Shown: positions 1 to 7,319, numbered from the stretch's first letter. The stretch is 38,884 nt of DNA from an uncultured Bacteroidales bacterium (GCA_937926785.1 CALBBQ010000037.1:1-38884), one strand, 5' to 3'. A program made the numbers and translations. The notes: generated from the sequence alone by a model not told the origin.

Positions 1-612
1 GCAAAATTTGGATAATTTCCATAGTGTAATTCCACGCGGCATATCCATTTTTACATTTTCCGCAACTTTTGAAAGAGTTTTAGGTTCAGCTAAATTCAAA
101 ATATTGATTTTTTCAAGGAAGAAAGTATTGTTGTCAGGGAATTTTCCTATAGCATCAAGCACATCTTTTGGAACCTTAGGTTTATTTGCTTCTATTCTTT
201 TATGTTCTTCTACTTTATGTTTTTTCGTAGCATCGGGAATTATGATAGAAAAAGTGTCGGTTAAAAGTCTTGTATCAACTATCTCACATTTCTTCAAATG
301 ATAGGCAGAGTCAAGGGTGTGAATGTAATTTGCACTACTCAAAGAATCAACAAAAGCACCACTCATTACATTATACCATTCTCTATCTACAGAATCTTGC
401 GTAGCAAGTAAATAAGCATCAATGTCAAGTTTCAGTAATCTTTCTTGTGCTTTTTGTGCTTGATAATAGCTTCGTTCTTTGGTGATTTGAACTGTAAATG
501 GTTTTTCCGTTGATACAGTTTCAATTTGTCGTTCAACTTCGTTAGAACACGATACACACATAGCGAACAAAGTGCAAGTCGCAAATAGTTTGAATGGAAA
601 TGTTGTTGTCAT
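1..612 (-). CDS. SPOR-domain-like lipoprotein, partial (C-terminus off the left edge)
   Basis: The minus strand is open from an ATG at 612 to the window edge, giving 204 residues with no stop, so the gene is cut by the window. The N-terminus has a short basic/hydrophobic signal ending in a lipobox-like C-V-S-C at about residues 18-21, which predicts a lipoprotein. Next comes a stretch reading FTVQITKERSYYQAQKAQ, followed by a leucine-rich helix and EWYNVMSGAF. This has the layout of a SPOR (sporulation-related) repeat, a fold that binds denuded peptidoglycan glycan strands at division sites. The SPOR call is by pattern only. The rest is charged and lysine-rich. The DNA is visibly more AT-rich than the genes from 1016 onward. 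No Shine-Dalgarno sequence is evident, which is common in Bacteroidota. Confidence 0.6.
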   Translation of the reverse strand, partial: MTTTFPFKLFATCTLFAMCVSCSNEVERQIETVSTEKPFTVQITKERSYYQAQKAQERLLKLDIDAYLLATQDSVDREWYNVMSGAFVDSLSSANYIHTLDSAYHLKKCEIVDTRLLTDTFSIIIPDATKKHKVEEHKRIEANKPKVPKDVLDAIGKFPDNNTFFLEKINILNLAEPKTLSKVAENVKMDMPRGITLWKLSKFC

Positions 613-1015
613 ATTTTAAAAATTAAAATTATTTTAGGATTAACGGTTTCTAAACTTGCCGCCAACTCGTTTATAACCGTACCAAAAGTAAATATATATA
701 CCATTTTGGGTGTATAACCGTACCTTTGGTTGGGTTTATTTTCGATAATAAAAATAAAAAAATTTCACAAATCATCAAATGGCGATTTAGTTTCTTGCAG
801 ACTCTTTTCGGATACAAGGTTGTATATCTCGGTGGTTTCAAGTTTTTTTGTTTTCCGTAAGACCTTTATAAATTGCCAGTTGGAGCCAGAGAATAGAAAA
901 TGGGTGGAACAACTGCATCTTAACCTGTGCAGGGTAAAGGCTTAAATTTAAATTAAAGAGGCTATTGATTGTGGTTTGGGGATTTAACCGGTAGTAGCCC
1001 TTGGGTGTGGCCGTT
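613..1015. other. Gene-poor, AT-rich intergenic stretch with short repeats
   Basis: About 400 bases with no convincing gene. An open frame of 71 codons (730-945, plus strand) has no recognisable domain and is probably spurious or decayed. The left part carries a 12-bp direct repeat and an imperfect inverted repeat, listed separately. The stretch lies between the start of the lipoprotein gene (minus) and the 3' end of the ABC-F gene (minus), so it holds the lipoprotein promoter and probably the ABC-F transcript end. I saw no strong hairpin-plus-T-run terminator for the latter. Confidence 0.5.
672..724. repeat. 12-bp direct repeat tataaccgtacc, two copies
   Basis: The exact 12-mer tataaccgtacc occurs at 672-683 and again at 713-724, a 41-bp period. 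Between the copies, ccaaaa (682-687) and ttttgg (704-709) form a small inverted repeat around an AT core. Left of the first copy, acggtt (643-648) pairs with aaccgt (675-680), and aaac (652-655) with gttt (669-672), forming an imperfect stem-loop. This could be an operator, the end of a mobile element or a recombination site. The sequence does not decide between them. Confidence 0.6.
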
Positions 1016-2890
1016 TTAGCCTTCGATTTCGTTCAGCTCGAGCCAGCGAAACTCTTTTTCCTCAAGGAGTCTGGATACTTCGCTGTACCGGTTCGATTTT
1101 TCAAGTAGCTCTGTGTTGCTGAGGTTTCCGTTGTTGAGAATTTTTTCAATTTCTCTCTTTTCCTTCTCCAGCTGCTCAATCTCAATGTTTAGCCGTTCAA
1201 TCTCCTTTTTCTGGGCATAGGTAAGCTTGTTCCGTTTACGCTCGGGTTGTACTCTTTTTTCGTCAACAAATACTTTTTTGGCAGAATCGGAAGTTTTATT
1301 CTGCTCCTGTTCCTTAATCCATTGCCGGTACTCGGTGTAGTTTCCCGGAAAGCCGCTTACCTCACCATTGCCTTCAAAAATAAGCAGGCCATCAACCATC
1401 TTGTCCATAAAGTAGCGGTCGTGCGAAACCACCACCACCACTCCGGGAAAATTCAACAGGTAGTCTTCGAGCACATTCAGCGTGAAGATATCGAGGTCGT
1501 TGGTGGGTTCGTCCAGAATCAGGAAGTTAGGGTTTTGTATGAGAACGGTTAGCAGGTAAAGCCTGCGCTTTTCGCCACCGCTGAGCTTACGAACCAGGGT
1601 ATGCTGCTTATCGGGAGGGAAAAGGAAATTGTTTAGAAACTGCGATGCGGTAATGGTTTTGCCATTAGCAAGGGTTATCACCTCGGCAATCTGGCGTACT
1701 ACATCAATAACTTTTGAATTGTCCGGGATAGCCATTCCTTCCTGCCGGTAGTATGCTATTTTTAGGGTAGCACCGGGGTCAATCGTGCCTGAATCAGGGG
1801 GGAGGTTACCGGTTATCAGGTTCAGGAAGGTGGTTTTTCCGGTACCGTTGGCTCCCACAACACCCAACCTCTCATGGCGGTTAAATGTGTAGGAGAAATC
1901 CTTCAGGATTACCTTTTCATTAAAACTTTTCGTGAGGTCTTTCACTTCCATTACTTTTTTGCCCAGCCTCGATGAGCTAACCCCAATGTCAACCTCATCG
2001 GAGTAGATGCGTTGCTGTGCGGCTTCGCGTAGCTTGTAGAACGCATCGATACGGTACTTAGCTTTTGTTCCGCGGGCCTGGGGCATACGACGCATCCACT
2101 CGGTTTCGCGACGTAGAAGGTTATTTGCCTTGTCAATCTCGGCCATCTTGGCACTTATTCGTTCATCGCGCTTTTCAATGAAGTAGCTGTAGTTTCCGTC
2201 ATAGGTGTACACCTGATTTTGGTCAATCTCCATGATATCGGTGCATATCCTGTCCAGAAAGTACCTGTCGTGGGTAACCATCAGCAGTGTTTTCTGCATG
2301 CGAACCAGGTAGTCCTCCAGCCACTCCACCATCTCCAGGTCCAGGTGGTTGGTGGGTTCATCCAGTATCAGCAGGTTGGGGTCGCTGATCAGCACTGAGG
2401 CAAGAGCTACGCGCTTACGTTGGCCACCCGAAAGATACCCAACCGGCTGGTTAAAATCGGTAAGCTTTAGTACCGATAGGATTTGCTTTGCCTTTTGCTC
2501 CCTGTCCCACACATTCAGCCTGTCCATTTCATCTATGGCGGTTTGCAGAGCCTCTTTATCAGACGTTTTAAAGGCTGCCTCGTAGTTTCGTATGGCAACC
2601 GAAACGGTATCGTTGGCTCGGAAAACATTCTCCAGCACTGATTTTGATGGGTCAAGCGTTGGTTCCTGGGGTAGGTAACCCACGCTGATATCGTTTCGCA
2701 GGGTAACCTTTCCGGAGTCGGGGGTATCGTGCCCGGCTAAAATGTTAAGTAATGTGCTTTTCCCGGTTCCGTTTCGGGCAACAATGGCTGTACGCTGGTT
2801 TTGAAAGAGGCTTAACGAAACCCCTTTTAGAACCTCTAAGTCGCCAAACGATTTGAATATATTTTCGGCTTGTAGGTAGATTAGTGCCAA
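1016..2890 (-). CDS. uup: ABC-F family ATPase, Uup-type
   Basis: A soluble tandem ATPase with two ABC cassettes and no membrane domain. Cassette 1 has Walker A NGTGKST, signature LSGGQRKR and Walker B LLILDEPTNHLD. Cassette 2 has NGTGKTT, LSGGEKRR and FLILDEPTNDLD. Between them lies the charged helical linker with the RRMPQARGTKAKYR motif typical of the family. The C-terminus (about residues 555-624) is a Lys/Glu-rich coiled coil, the extension that distinguishes Uup from EttA-like members. ABC-F proteins act on ribosomes; E. coli Uup is also linked to DNA transposition and recombination phenotypes. At 624 residues the length is normal. The start is TTG at 2890 (MALIYLQAENI), with no better ATG upstream. 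It is divergent from nth. The Uup subgroup is inferred from the coiled coil. Confidence 0.9.
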   Translation of the reverse strand: MALIYLQAENIFKSFGDLEVLKGVSLSLFQNQRTAIVARNGTGKSTLLNILAGHDTPDSGKVTLRNDISVGYLPQEPTLDPSKSVLENVFRANDTVSVAIRNYEAAFKTSDKEALQTAIDEMDRLNVWDREQKAKQILSVLKLTDFNQPVGYLSGGQRKRVALASVLISDPNLLILDEPTNHLDLEMVEWLEDYLVRMQKTLLMVTHDRYFLDRICTDIMEIDQNQVYTYDGNYSYFIEKRDERISAKMAEIDKANNLLRRETEWMRRMPQARGTKAKYRIDAFYKLREAAQQRIYSDEVDIGVSSSRLGKKVMEVKDLTKSFNEKVILKDFSYTFNRHERLGVVGANGTGKTTFLNLITGNLPPDSGTIDPGATLKIAYYRQEGMAIPDNSKVIDVVRQIAEVITLANGKTITASQFLNNFLFPPDKQHTLVRKLSGGEKRRLYLLTVLIQNPNFLILDEPTNDLDIFTLNVLEDYLLNFPGVVVVVSHDRYFMDKMVDGLLIFEGNGEVSGFPGNYTEYRQWIKEQEQNKTSDSAKKVFVDEKRVQPERKRNKLTYAQKKEIERLNIEIEQLEKEKREIEKILNNGNLSNTELLEKSNRYSEVSRLLEEKEFRWLELNEIEG

Positions 2891-2912
2891 GGTTTTCTTT
2901 TTTTTCGACTTA

Positions 2913-2920
2913 CAAAGTTA
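2913..2920 (-). promoter_or_regulatory. -7 promoter element of the ABC-F gene
   Basis: On the minus strand TAACTTTG matches the Bacteroidota -7 consensus TAnnTTTG, 22 bases before the TTG start at 2890. I found no well-spaced -33 TTG, so this is a candidate only. Confidence 0.45.
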
Positions 2921-2981
2921 GCAATTTGCCGTTACGATTAGCAGATTTGCAATGTGGTAATCAATATTCCTCAATTAGCTG

Positions 2982-2989
2982 TACTTTTG
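2982..2989 (+). promoter_or_regulatory. -7 promoter element of nth
   Basis: TACTTTTG matches TAnnTTTG and sits 19 bases before the ATG of nth at 3009. No -33 TTG at the usual spacing is visible. Together with the element at 2913-2920 it makes the 118-bp gap a divergent promoter region. Confidence 0.45.
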
Positions 2990-3008
2990 AGGTGAAATAG
3001 AGTAAAAG

Positions 3009-3677
3009 ATGAGTACCAAGAAGGAGTTATACCGGTTTGTAATCGACTACTTTACCCGTACGCGCCCCGTTGCCGAAACCGAATTGCAATATACCAATCC
3101 TTACGAGTTGCTTGTTGCAGTCATTCTAAGCGCGCAATGCACCGATAAGCGCGTGAATCTGATAACCCCTGATTTTTTTAAAAGGTTTCCCAATGCTGAG
3201 AGCCTTGCCAATGCAGGGGTAGAGGAGGTTTTTGAACTGATTAAGAGTTGTTCGTATCCGAACAATAAGGCCAGGAACCTGCTGGGTATGGCTAAGGCTC
3301 TGGTTAACGAATTTAAAGGGGAGGTTCCTTCCGATGTGGATTTGTTGCAACGATTACCCGGCGTTGGCCGTAAAACCGCCAATGTAATAGCCTCTGTGAT
3401 ATTCCAAAAGCCAGCCATGGCAGTGGATACGCACGTTTTTCGTGTGGCCAACCGGATAGGCCTGGTAACCAATGCTAAAACGCCGTTGGCGGTTGAACGG
3501 CAGCTAATGGAGAACTTTCCTGAGGAGCTTATACCCAAAGCGCATCATTGGTTAATTCTTCATGGGCGCTATGTGTGCATCGCCCGAAAACCAAAATGTA
3601 GCGAGTGTGGGCTCACGGAGGTTTGCAGGGAGTTCAAAAAACTTAGTAAAGATGATAAGAAAAAAGGGACGGTGTAG
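3009..3677 (+). CDS. nth: Endonuclease III (DNA glycosylase/AP lyase)
   Basis: A base-excision repair enzyme that removes oxidised pyrimidines and nicks the abasic site by beta-elimination. The helix-hairpin-helix reads LPGVGRKTA (residues 116-124) with the catalytic lysine at 122, and the catalytic aspartate is D140 in VDTHVFRVANR. The C-terminus has the [4Fe-4S] loop with cysteines at 190, 197, 200 and 206 (spacing 6-2-5), exactly as in E. coli Nth. Length 222 is typical. The gene stands alone, divergent from the ABC-F gene and convergent with the outer-membrane protein gene. Its stop codon lies in the loop of a terminator hairpin. Confidence 0.97.
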   Translation: MSTKKELYRFVIDYFTRTRPVAETELQYTNPYELLVAVILSAQCTDKRVNLITPDFFKRFPNAESLANAGVEEVFELIKSCSYPNNKARNLLGMAKALVNEFKGEVPSDVDLLQRLPGVGRKTANVIASVIFQKPAMAVDTHVFRVANRIGLVTNAKTPLAVERQLMENFPEELIPKAHHWLILHGRYVCIARKPKCSECGLTEVCREFKKLSKDDKKKGTV

Positions 3678-3688
3678 CGTCCCTCTTT
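3665..3688. terminator. Bidirectional terminator between nth and the barrel gene
   Basis: Stem agggacg (3665-3671) pairs with cgtccct (3678-3684) around a 6-base loop that contains the TAG stop of nth. Read on the minus strand, the stem is followed by a strong T run (complement of the A run at 3657-3665), so it fits best as the end of the outer-membrane gene at 3709-4341. On the plus strand the following T run (ctcttt) is weak. Confidence 0.65.
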
Positions 3689-3708
3689 ATGTTGAGAAAT
3701 TAAGAAGA

Positions 3709-4341
3709 TTATAGCTTCACAATCGCACCAATTGTTATTAAACCGGTGGTGGCAATGCCATCGAGGTTTACACCAAATCCAAAATTACTGGTGATGTTGG
3801 TGTTGTTGTTTTGCTTCACCGAAGTGCGGCTTAAACCAAAATTAAAGCCACCAATGATAGCCTCAAGTTCCACCTTATCGCTCAACTTATATGACATGCC
3901 TGGAAAGGCCGAAATTCCCAGTGTAGTTGTTTTAGGGCCGGTAGTGGTGGTAGAGCCTACTTTATTTTTTTCAACGCTATACGAAAATCCAAGGTTACCC
4001 TGAGCAAATAGTGAAAACTTGTTTTTGGTGAAGGCGTAATAGCGGGCAAATGGGGTTAAGCCAATGGTAGAGGTTCTATCAATTTCCTCAGGGTTTCCGG
4101 GAGTTTTTTCACTCTGAATGCTATAGCCCAGCGCTGCGCCAATGGCCAATTTCTCGGAGAGAAACATACCAGCCTTTGGTGCCAGGCTAAAGTAGGTTTG
4201 GGTGGGCTTGTCAACTGAGGTGTTCCCGTTTTCAACCTTTCCTCCGGTTAGGTTAAAACCAACACTACCTCCAACGAAAATTTGGGCATAAATTCCGCTT
4301 GCTAAAAATGATAGTAATACTGCAAGTGCTATTCTTTTCAT
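3709..4341 (-). CDS. Outer-membrane beta-barrel protein, porin-family-like
   Basis: A 210-residue protein with a clear signal peptide (MKRIALAVLLSFLASGIYAQ). It continues as alternating hydrophobic/aromatic strands rich in Gly, Thr and Asn (FVGGSVGFNLTGGKVE, LAIGAALGYSIQ, YYAFTKNKFSLFAQGNLGFSYSV) and ends with a hydrophobic strand (LITIGAIVKL). This is the pattern of small 8-stranded barrels annotated in Bacteroidota as outer-membrane beta-barrel proteins. No substrate or ligand can be read from it. It is a single gene with its own upstream -7 element and the shared terminator downstream. Confidence 0.8.
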   Translation of the reverse strand: MKRIALAVLLSFLASGIYAQIFVGGSVGFNLTGGKVENGNTSVDKPTQTYFSLAPKAGMFLSEKLAIGAALGYSIQSEKTPGNPEEIDRTSTIGLTPFARYYAFTKNKFSLFAQGNLGFSYSVEKNKVGSTTTTGPKTTTLGISAFPGMSYKLSDKVELEAIIGGFNFGLSRTSVKQNNNTNITSNFGFGVNLDGIATTGLITIGAIVKL

Positions 4342-4369
4342 CGCTTTTAAGGTTAAGTAGTTAACGCTG

Positions 4370-4377
4370 CAAACTTA
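4370..4377 (-). promoter_or_regulatory. -7 promoter element of the barrel gene
   Basis: TAAGTTTG on the minus strand fits TAnnTTTG, 28 bases upstream of the ATG at 4341. No clear -33 element was found. Confidence 0.45.
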
Positions 4378-4480
4378 GTTATTATTTACTTTTTTTGAGG
4401 TTAAAGTGTGTTATGTAAAAGTAATAAAAGTGCAGGGGGCTTTTTCGTTCTCTTTGGGAGCCTTAATGGTGGCTGCAAAA

Positions 4481-5269
4481 TTAGTTATTAATTTTTTCTC
4501 CGCAATTGCTGCAGAAGTTGGCTTTGCTTTGGTTTTGGCTGCCACAATTGGTACATGTTACATTACTTTTCGATGCGTTGCTCATCTCTACAGTTATAAT
4601 ACCTGTTGGAACAGCAATTATGGCATAGCCAATGATCATGGTAAGCGATGAGAGTAGTTTCCCTAACACGGTTTGTGGAACAATATCGCCGTAACCAACG
4701 GTGGTTATAGTAATTATTGCCCAGTAAATACCCTGGAATATGCTTGTGAAGCCATTTTCGGGTCCTTCAATAACAAACATTGCCGTTCCCAGAAGTATTA
4801 CCAGGCATATTACAAATACAAAAAATACGCCTATCTTGTAAATACTCATTTTAAGAGACATGAGCATTGCATAGCCAGCCCTGCTGAACCTGATTAGCCT
4901 GAGTATTCTAAATATCCTTAAGAGTCTAATAACTCTGATGATCATAAGATACTTAAAGCTATAGGTAAATAAGCTAAGGTAGGTAGGCAAAATTGATATT
5001 AGGTCTATGGCACCCCAAAGACTTAAAACGTACTTTCTGGGTGTTGGACTGATAATAATTCGCATGATATATTCAGCTGTAAACACTAATGTAAAAAGCC
5101 ACTCAATTACTCCTAGTGTGATACTTACAACAGGATAGAGGTTTGGGATACTATCGAACATGCTTACAATAACGCTGAATCCTATTACCCAAATAAGAGC
5201 AATATCGTACTGCCTCCCGGCCTTGGTATCGCTCTCAAAAACAATCCTGTAGAGTTTGGCTTTGTCCAT
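4481..5269 (-). CDS. Voltage-gated-type K+ channel with C-terminal zinc ribbon
   Basis: An inner-membrane potassium channel of the six-helix ion-transport family, 262 residues. Helices S1-S3 run from about residue 22 to 105. S4 is a regular arginine ladder (RVIRLLRIFRILRLIRFSR, about 112-130), the voltage-sensor signature. S5, a pore helix and the selectivity filter TTVGYGD (about 189-195) follow, then S6. After S6 a short linker leads to CTNC-10 residues-CSNCG, a double CxxC zinc-ribbon tail that is unusual on this channel type. K+ selectivity is firm from the filter. The gating stimulus and the ribbon's role are unknown. The gene lies alone between the barrel gene and tRNA-Arg. Confidence 0.9.
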   Translation of the reverse strand: MDKAKLYRIVFESDTKAGRQYDIALIWVIGFSVIVSMFDSIPNLYPVVSITLGVIEWLFTLVFTAEYIMRIIISPTPRKYVLSLWGAIDLISILPTYLSLFTYSFKYLMIIRVIRLLRIFRILRLIRFSRAGYAMLMSLKMSIYKIGVFFVFVICLVILLGTAMFVIEGPENGFTSIFQGIYWAIITITTVGYGDIVPQTVLGKLLSSLTMIIGYAIIAVPTGIITVEMSNASKSNVTCTNCGSQNQSKANFCSNCGEKINN

Positions 5270-5378
5270 AGGGAATATTCTTTTGATTGGTTAAGTGGTG
5301 TAATGATAGAAAAAAAATGAATATGCTGAATCCCTCCGGTAGTAGCTGGGATTTTCGGTTAAGCTATTAAATAAACAA

Positions 5379-5402
5379 AGGCCAACCGTTCTCGATTGGC
5401 CT
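5379..5402 (-). terminator. Terminator of tRNA-Arg
   Basis: aggccaa (5379-5385) pairs with ttggcct (5396-5402). On the minus strand the hairpin lies 8 bases past the tRNA 3' end and is followed by a T-rich run (TTTGTTTATTTAAT). Confidence 0.65.
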
Positions 5403-5409
5403 GTTGAAG

Positions 5410-5483
5410 TGACCCCGGAGGGATTCAAACCCCCGACTTTCAGAACCGGAATCTGACGTTCTATTCAGCTGAACTACGGGGCC
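5410..5483 (-). tRNA. tRNA-Arg (anticodon CCG)
   Basis: A 74-nt cloverleaf on the minus strand. The acceptor stem GGCCCCG pairs with CGGGGTC (one G-T wobble), with discriminator A at 5410. The anticodon arm is TCAGA-loop-TCTGA with loop TTCCGGT, so the anticodon is CCG, reading the arginine codon CGG. The T-arm GGTTTGAATCC carries the invariant TTC-type core. CCA is not encoded, which is normal in Bacteroidota. A promoter upstream and a hairpin downstream suggest an independent transcript. Confidence 0.95.
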
Positions 5484-5493
5484 ATTTCTGCTG

Positions 5494-5525
5494 CAAATAT
5501 AATGCTGTTTCCCTTATCTTACAAG
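5494..5525 (-). promoter_or_regulatory. Promoter of tRNA-Arg, near-consensus Bacteroidota type
   Basis: On the minus strand CTTG (5525-5522), a 20-base spacer and TATATTTG (5501-5494) match the -33 TTG and -7 TAnnTTTG elements. The -7 box ends 10 bases before the first tRNA base. It is the best-formed promoter in the window. Confidence 0.75.
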
Positions 5526-5533
5526 TTAAACAT

Positions 5534-5541
5534 TATCTTTG
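5534..5541 (+). promoter_or_regulatory. -7 element of the esterase gene
   Basis: TATCTTTG fits TAnnTTTG and lies 34 bases before the ATG at 5576. It faces away from the tRNA promoter, so the 92-bp gap is a divergent promoter region. Confidence 0.45.
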
Positions 5542-5575
5542 TTGTTAACAGCTGAATTGACTAACCCTACCCGAA

Positions 5576-6721
5576 ATGAACTATCGAAAACTATTTATAG
5601 CCAGCATGGCTTTTTACAATTGCTATGCAAATGGCCAGGTTGCTTTTATTATCGATTCGTTGCCCAATAAAACTCCTGCTTCAGATACAATATATGTGGC
5701 TTCCGAGCTAAACGGCTGGAATCCTAAGGACAAGAATTTTGCATTTTCTCGGCAGGATGGTGTTTACACATTAGTTATGCCCAAAACCGACAAACCTTTT
5801 GAGTATAAGCTTTCGCGTGGAGATTGGCGAAAGGTTGAGGTAGATGCCATGGGTAGGGATGTTAAAAACCGTGTGTATAGTCCCGATTCCGATACCGTTA
5901 GGCTTACCATAGCCGGATGGCGCGATTTTTTTGAGACCACACAAAAGGCTTCAACCGCATCGGAAAACGTTCGCTTTTTACCCACAAACATGGAGATGAA
6001 AAAGCTGAACCGCCGCAGGACAATACGCCTCTACCTGCCGCCAAACTATTTTAAACGTCAGGCTTTTCCTGTTATATACATGCACGATGGGCAGAATGTA
6101 TTCGATGAGTCTACGGCTTTTGCCGGTGAGTGGCGGGTAGATGAGATTATGGATAGCCTTTACTACCATAGGGGTTTTGCAGCCATAGTGGTTGCTATTT
6201 ACAACGATAGTAAGGAGCGCCTGAACGAGTACTCGCCCTGGCGAAACGATTCCCTGGGGTATGGGGGAGGTGGCGATCTTTACGCCGATTTTATCGTAAA
6301 CGATCTCAAGCCCTATATTGATAAGCACTTTAGAACCAATCCTGACCCAAAACAAAATGTTATTATGGGTAGTTCCATGGGTGGATTAATATCGTTGTAC
6401 ATCGGGTTAAAGTACCCTGATAAGTTCGGCGGGGTAGGGGTTTTCTCCCCATCGCTTTGGTTCTCGCCAAAGGTTTTTGAGTTTTTAACGAAGTACAAGA
6501 GAAAAAGGGAACAGCGATACTTCCTGTTGGCTGGCGAGCAGGAGGGTAAGCAAATGGTTGAGGATTTGAAGGTGCTCGAAAATATGCTTTATGGAGCCGG
6601 TTATGATGAGGATATGATTCGAATGAAGATTGCTCCCGATGGAAAGCATGCCGAGTGGTTCTGGAGCCAGGAATTTCCAAAAGCCATAGAGTTTCTTCTC
6701 AAACAGGAGGATGGAAAGTGA
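5576..6721 (+). CDS. Secreted esterase with N-terminal carbohydrate-binding-like domain
   Basis: 381 residues. After a signal-like N-terminus (FIASMAFYNCYANGQ), residues about 22-125 resemble a CBM48/glycogen-binding-type beta-sandwich (YVASELNGWNP and YKLSRGDW). The rest is an alpha/beta-hydrolase of the esterase D / putative esterase family: an early VIYMHDGQNVFD motif, then the nucleophile elbow GSSMGG (Ser in G-S-S-M-G-G near residue 264) and a late DGKHAEWFW carrying the likely catalytic histidine. Relatives act on enterobactin-type siderophores, feruloyl esters or acetylated sugars; the substrate here cannot be told. The same domain pairing is seen in many Bacteroidota polysaccharide enzymes, but no SusC/SusD genes are near. 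Confidence 0.85.
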   Translation: MNYRKLFIASMAFYNCYANGQVAFIIDSLPNKTPASDTIYVASELNGWNPKDKNFAFSRQDGVYTLVMPKTDKPFEYKLSRGDWRKVEVDAMGRDVKNRVYSPDSDTVRLTIAGWRDFFETTQKASTASENVRFLPTNMEMKKLNRRRTIRLYLPPNYFKRQAFPVIYMHDGQNVFDESTAFAGEWRVDEIMDSLYYHRGFAAIVVAIYNDSKERLNEYSPWRNDSLGYGGGGDLYADFIVNDLKPYIDKHFRTNPDPKQNVIMGSSMGGLISLYIGLKYPDKFGGVGVFSPSLWFSPKVFEFLTKYKRKREQRYFLLAGEQEGKQMVEDLKVLENMLYGAGYDEDMIRMKIAPDGKHAEWFWSQEFPKAIEFLLKQEDGK

Positions 6722-6801
6722 AATTTATCTCATTGTTTTTGAAAGATTTCATTTAAGTTTTATATTAGTGTTGATTTAACTAAACCAAACTATTAACCTA
6801 A

Positions 6802-7287
6802 TTTGCAGGCTTATGGTGGCGTTTCCTTGCTTACCTGATTGATGGTGTGCTAATCTGGTTCTTTAATTGGATTGTTATTACACCGGTAATGGCACTGTTT
6901 GGAATATCGGCAGCATCGGCCATTTCATCGGGTAATATGGATGAGACCCAAGCCATTGGTTTAATGGGTGCTTTTTTTGGTGCAGCTATGGTTTTGTATT
7001 TGGTTTTAATAGTTGAAATATGGCTGTACTTTGCACTGATGGAATCATCGAAATTCCAGGGCACGGTTGGTAAAATTGCCATTGGAATCATTGTTACCGA
7101 CATGGAGGGTAACCGGATATCGTTTGCCAGAGCCAAAGGCCGTTACTTTGGTAAAATCCTTTCCAGCTTAATTTTTATGATTGGCTTCATTATGGCCGGT
7201 TTCACCGAAAAAAAGCAAGCCCTGCATGATATGCTTGCCGGAACATTGGTCTGGAAAAAAAAAGTAGTTAAAGAAAATTCTAACTAG
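6802..7287 (+). CDS. RDD-family membrane protein lacking a normal start
   Basis: The open frame begins right after a TAA at 6799-6801 and reads FAGLWWRFLAYLIDGVLIWFF, the N-terminal signature of RDD proteins (usually M, a few residues, then YAGFWRRFLAYLID). The usual Arg/Asp pair, three hydrophobic segments and a late KKQALHDMLAGTLVWKK motif are all present, so the domain is nearly whole. No ATG, GTG or TTG lies between the stop and the signature. The first usable start is GTG at 6847, which would remove the conserved Arg/Asp part. Either a rare start codon is used, or the gene lost its first codons by mutation or a sequence error. The family's function is poorly known; some members act in Na+/H+ exchange. 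A strong terminator follows. Confidence 0.75.
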   Translation, partial: FAGLWWRFLAYLIDGVLIWFFNWIVITPVMALFGISAASAISSGNMDETQAIGLMGAFFGAAMVLYLVLIVEIWLYFALMESSKFQGTVGKIAIGIIVTDMEGNRISFARAKGRYFGKILSSLIFMIGFIMAGFTEKKQALHDMLAGTLVWKKKVVKENSN

Positions 7288-7292
7288 GTTCA

Positions 7293-7319
7293 GCTGAAAC
7301 TTTTGTTTCAGCCTTTTTT
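7293..7319 (+). terminator. Terminator after the RDD gene
   Basis: Perfect 8-bp stem gctgaaac (7293-7300) and gtttcagc (7305-7312) with a TTTT loop, followed by a run of T (7314-7319) that reaches the stop codon of the convergent gene at 7318. Confidence 0.85.

Noticed and set aside
730..945. 71-codon open frame on the plus strand in the left gap
   Set aside because: No recognisable domain, AT-rich, no promoter element at the right distance; more likely chance or a decayed remnant.
4440..4475. Weak hairpin ggct/agcc after the K+ channel gene as a terminator
   Set aside because: Only 4 bp of stem and no adjacent T run on the minus strand.
5410..5483. tRNA-Arg as an integration site with a prophage or island beside it
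   Set aside because: No integrase and no direct repeat of the tRNA end were found on either side; only an inverted 12-bp copy exists.
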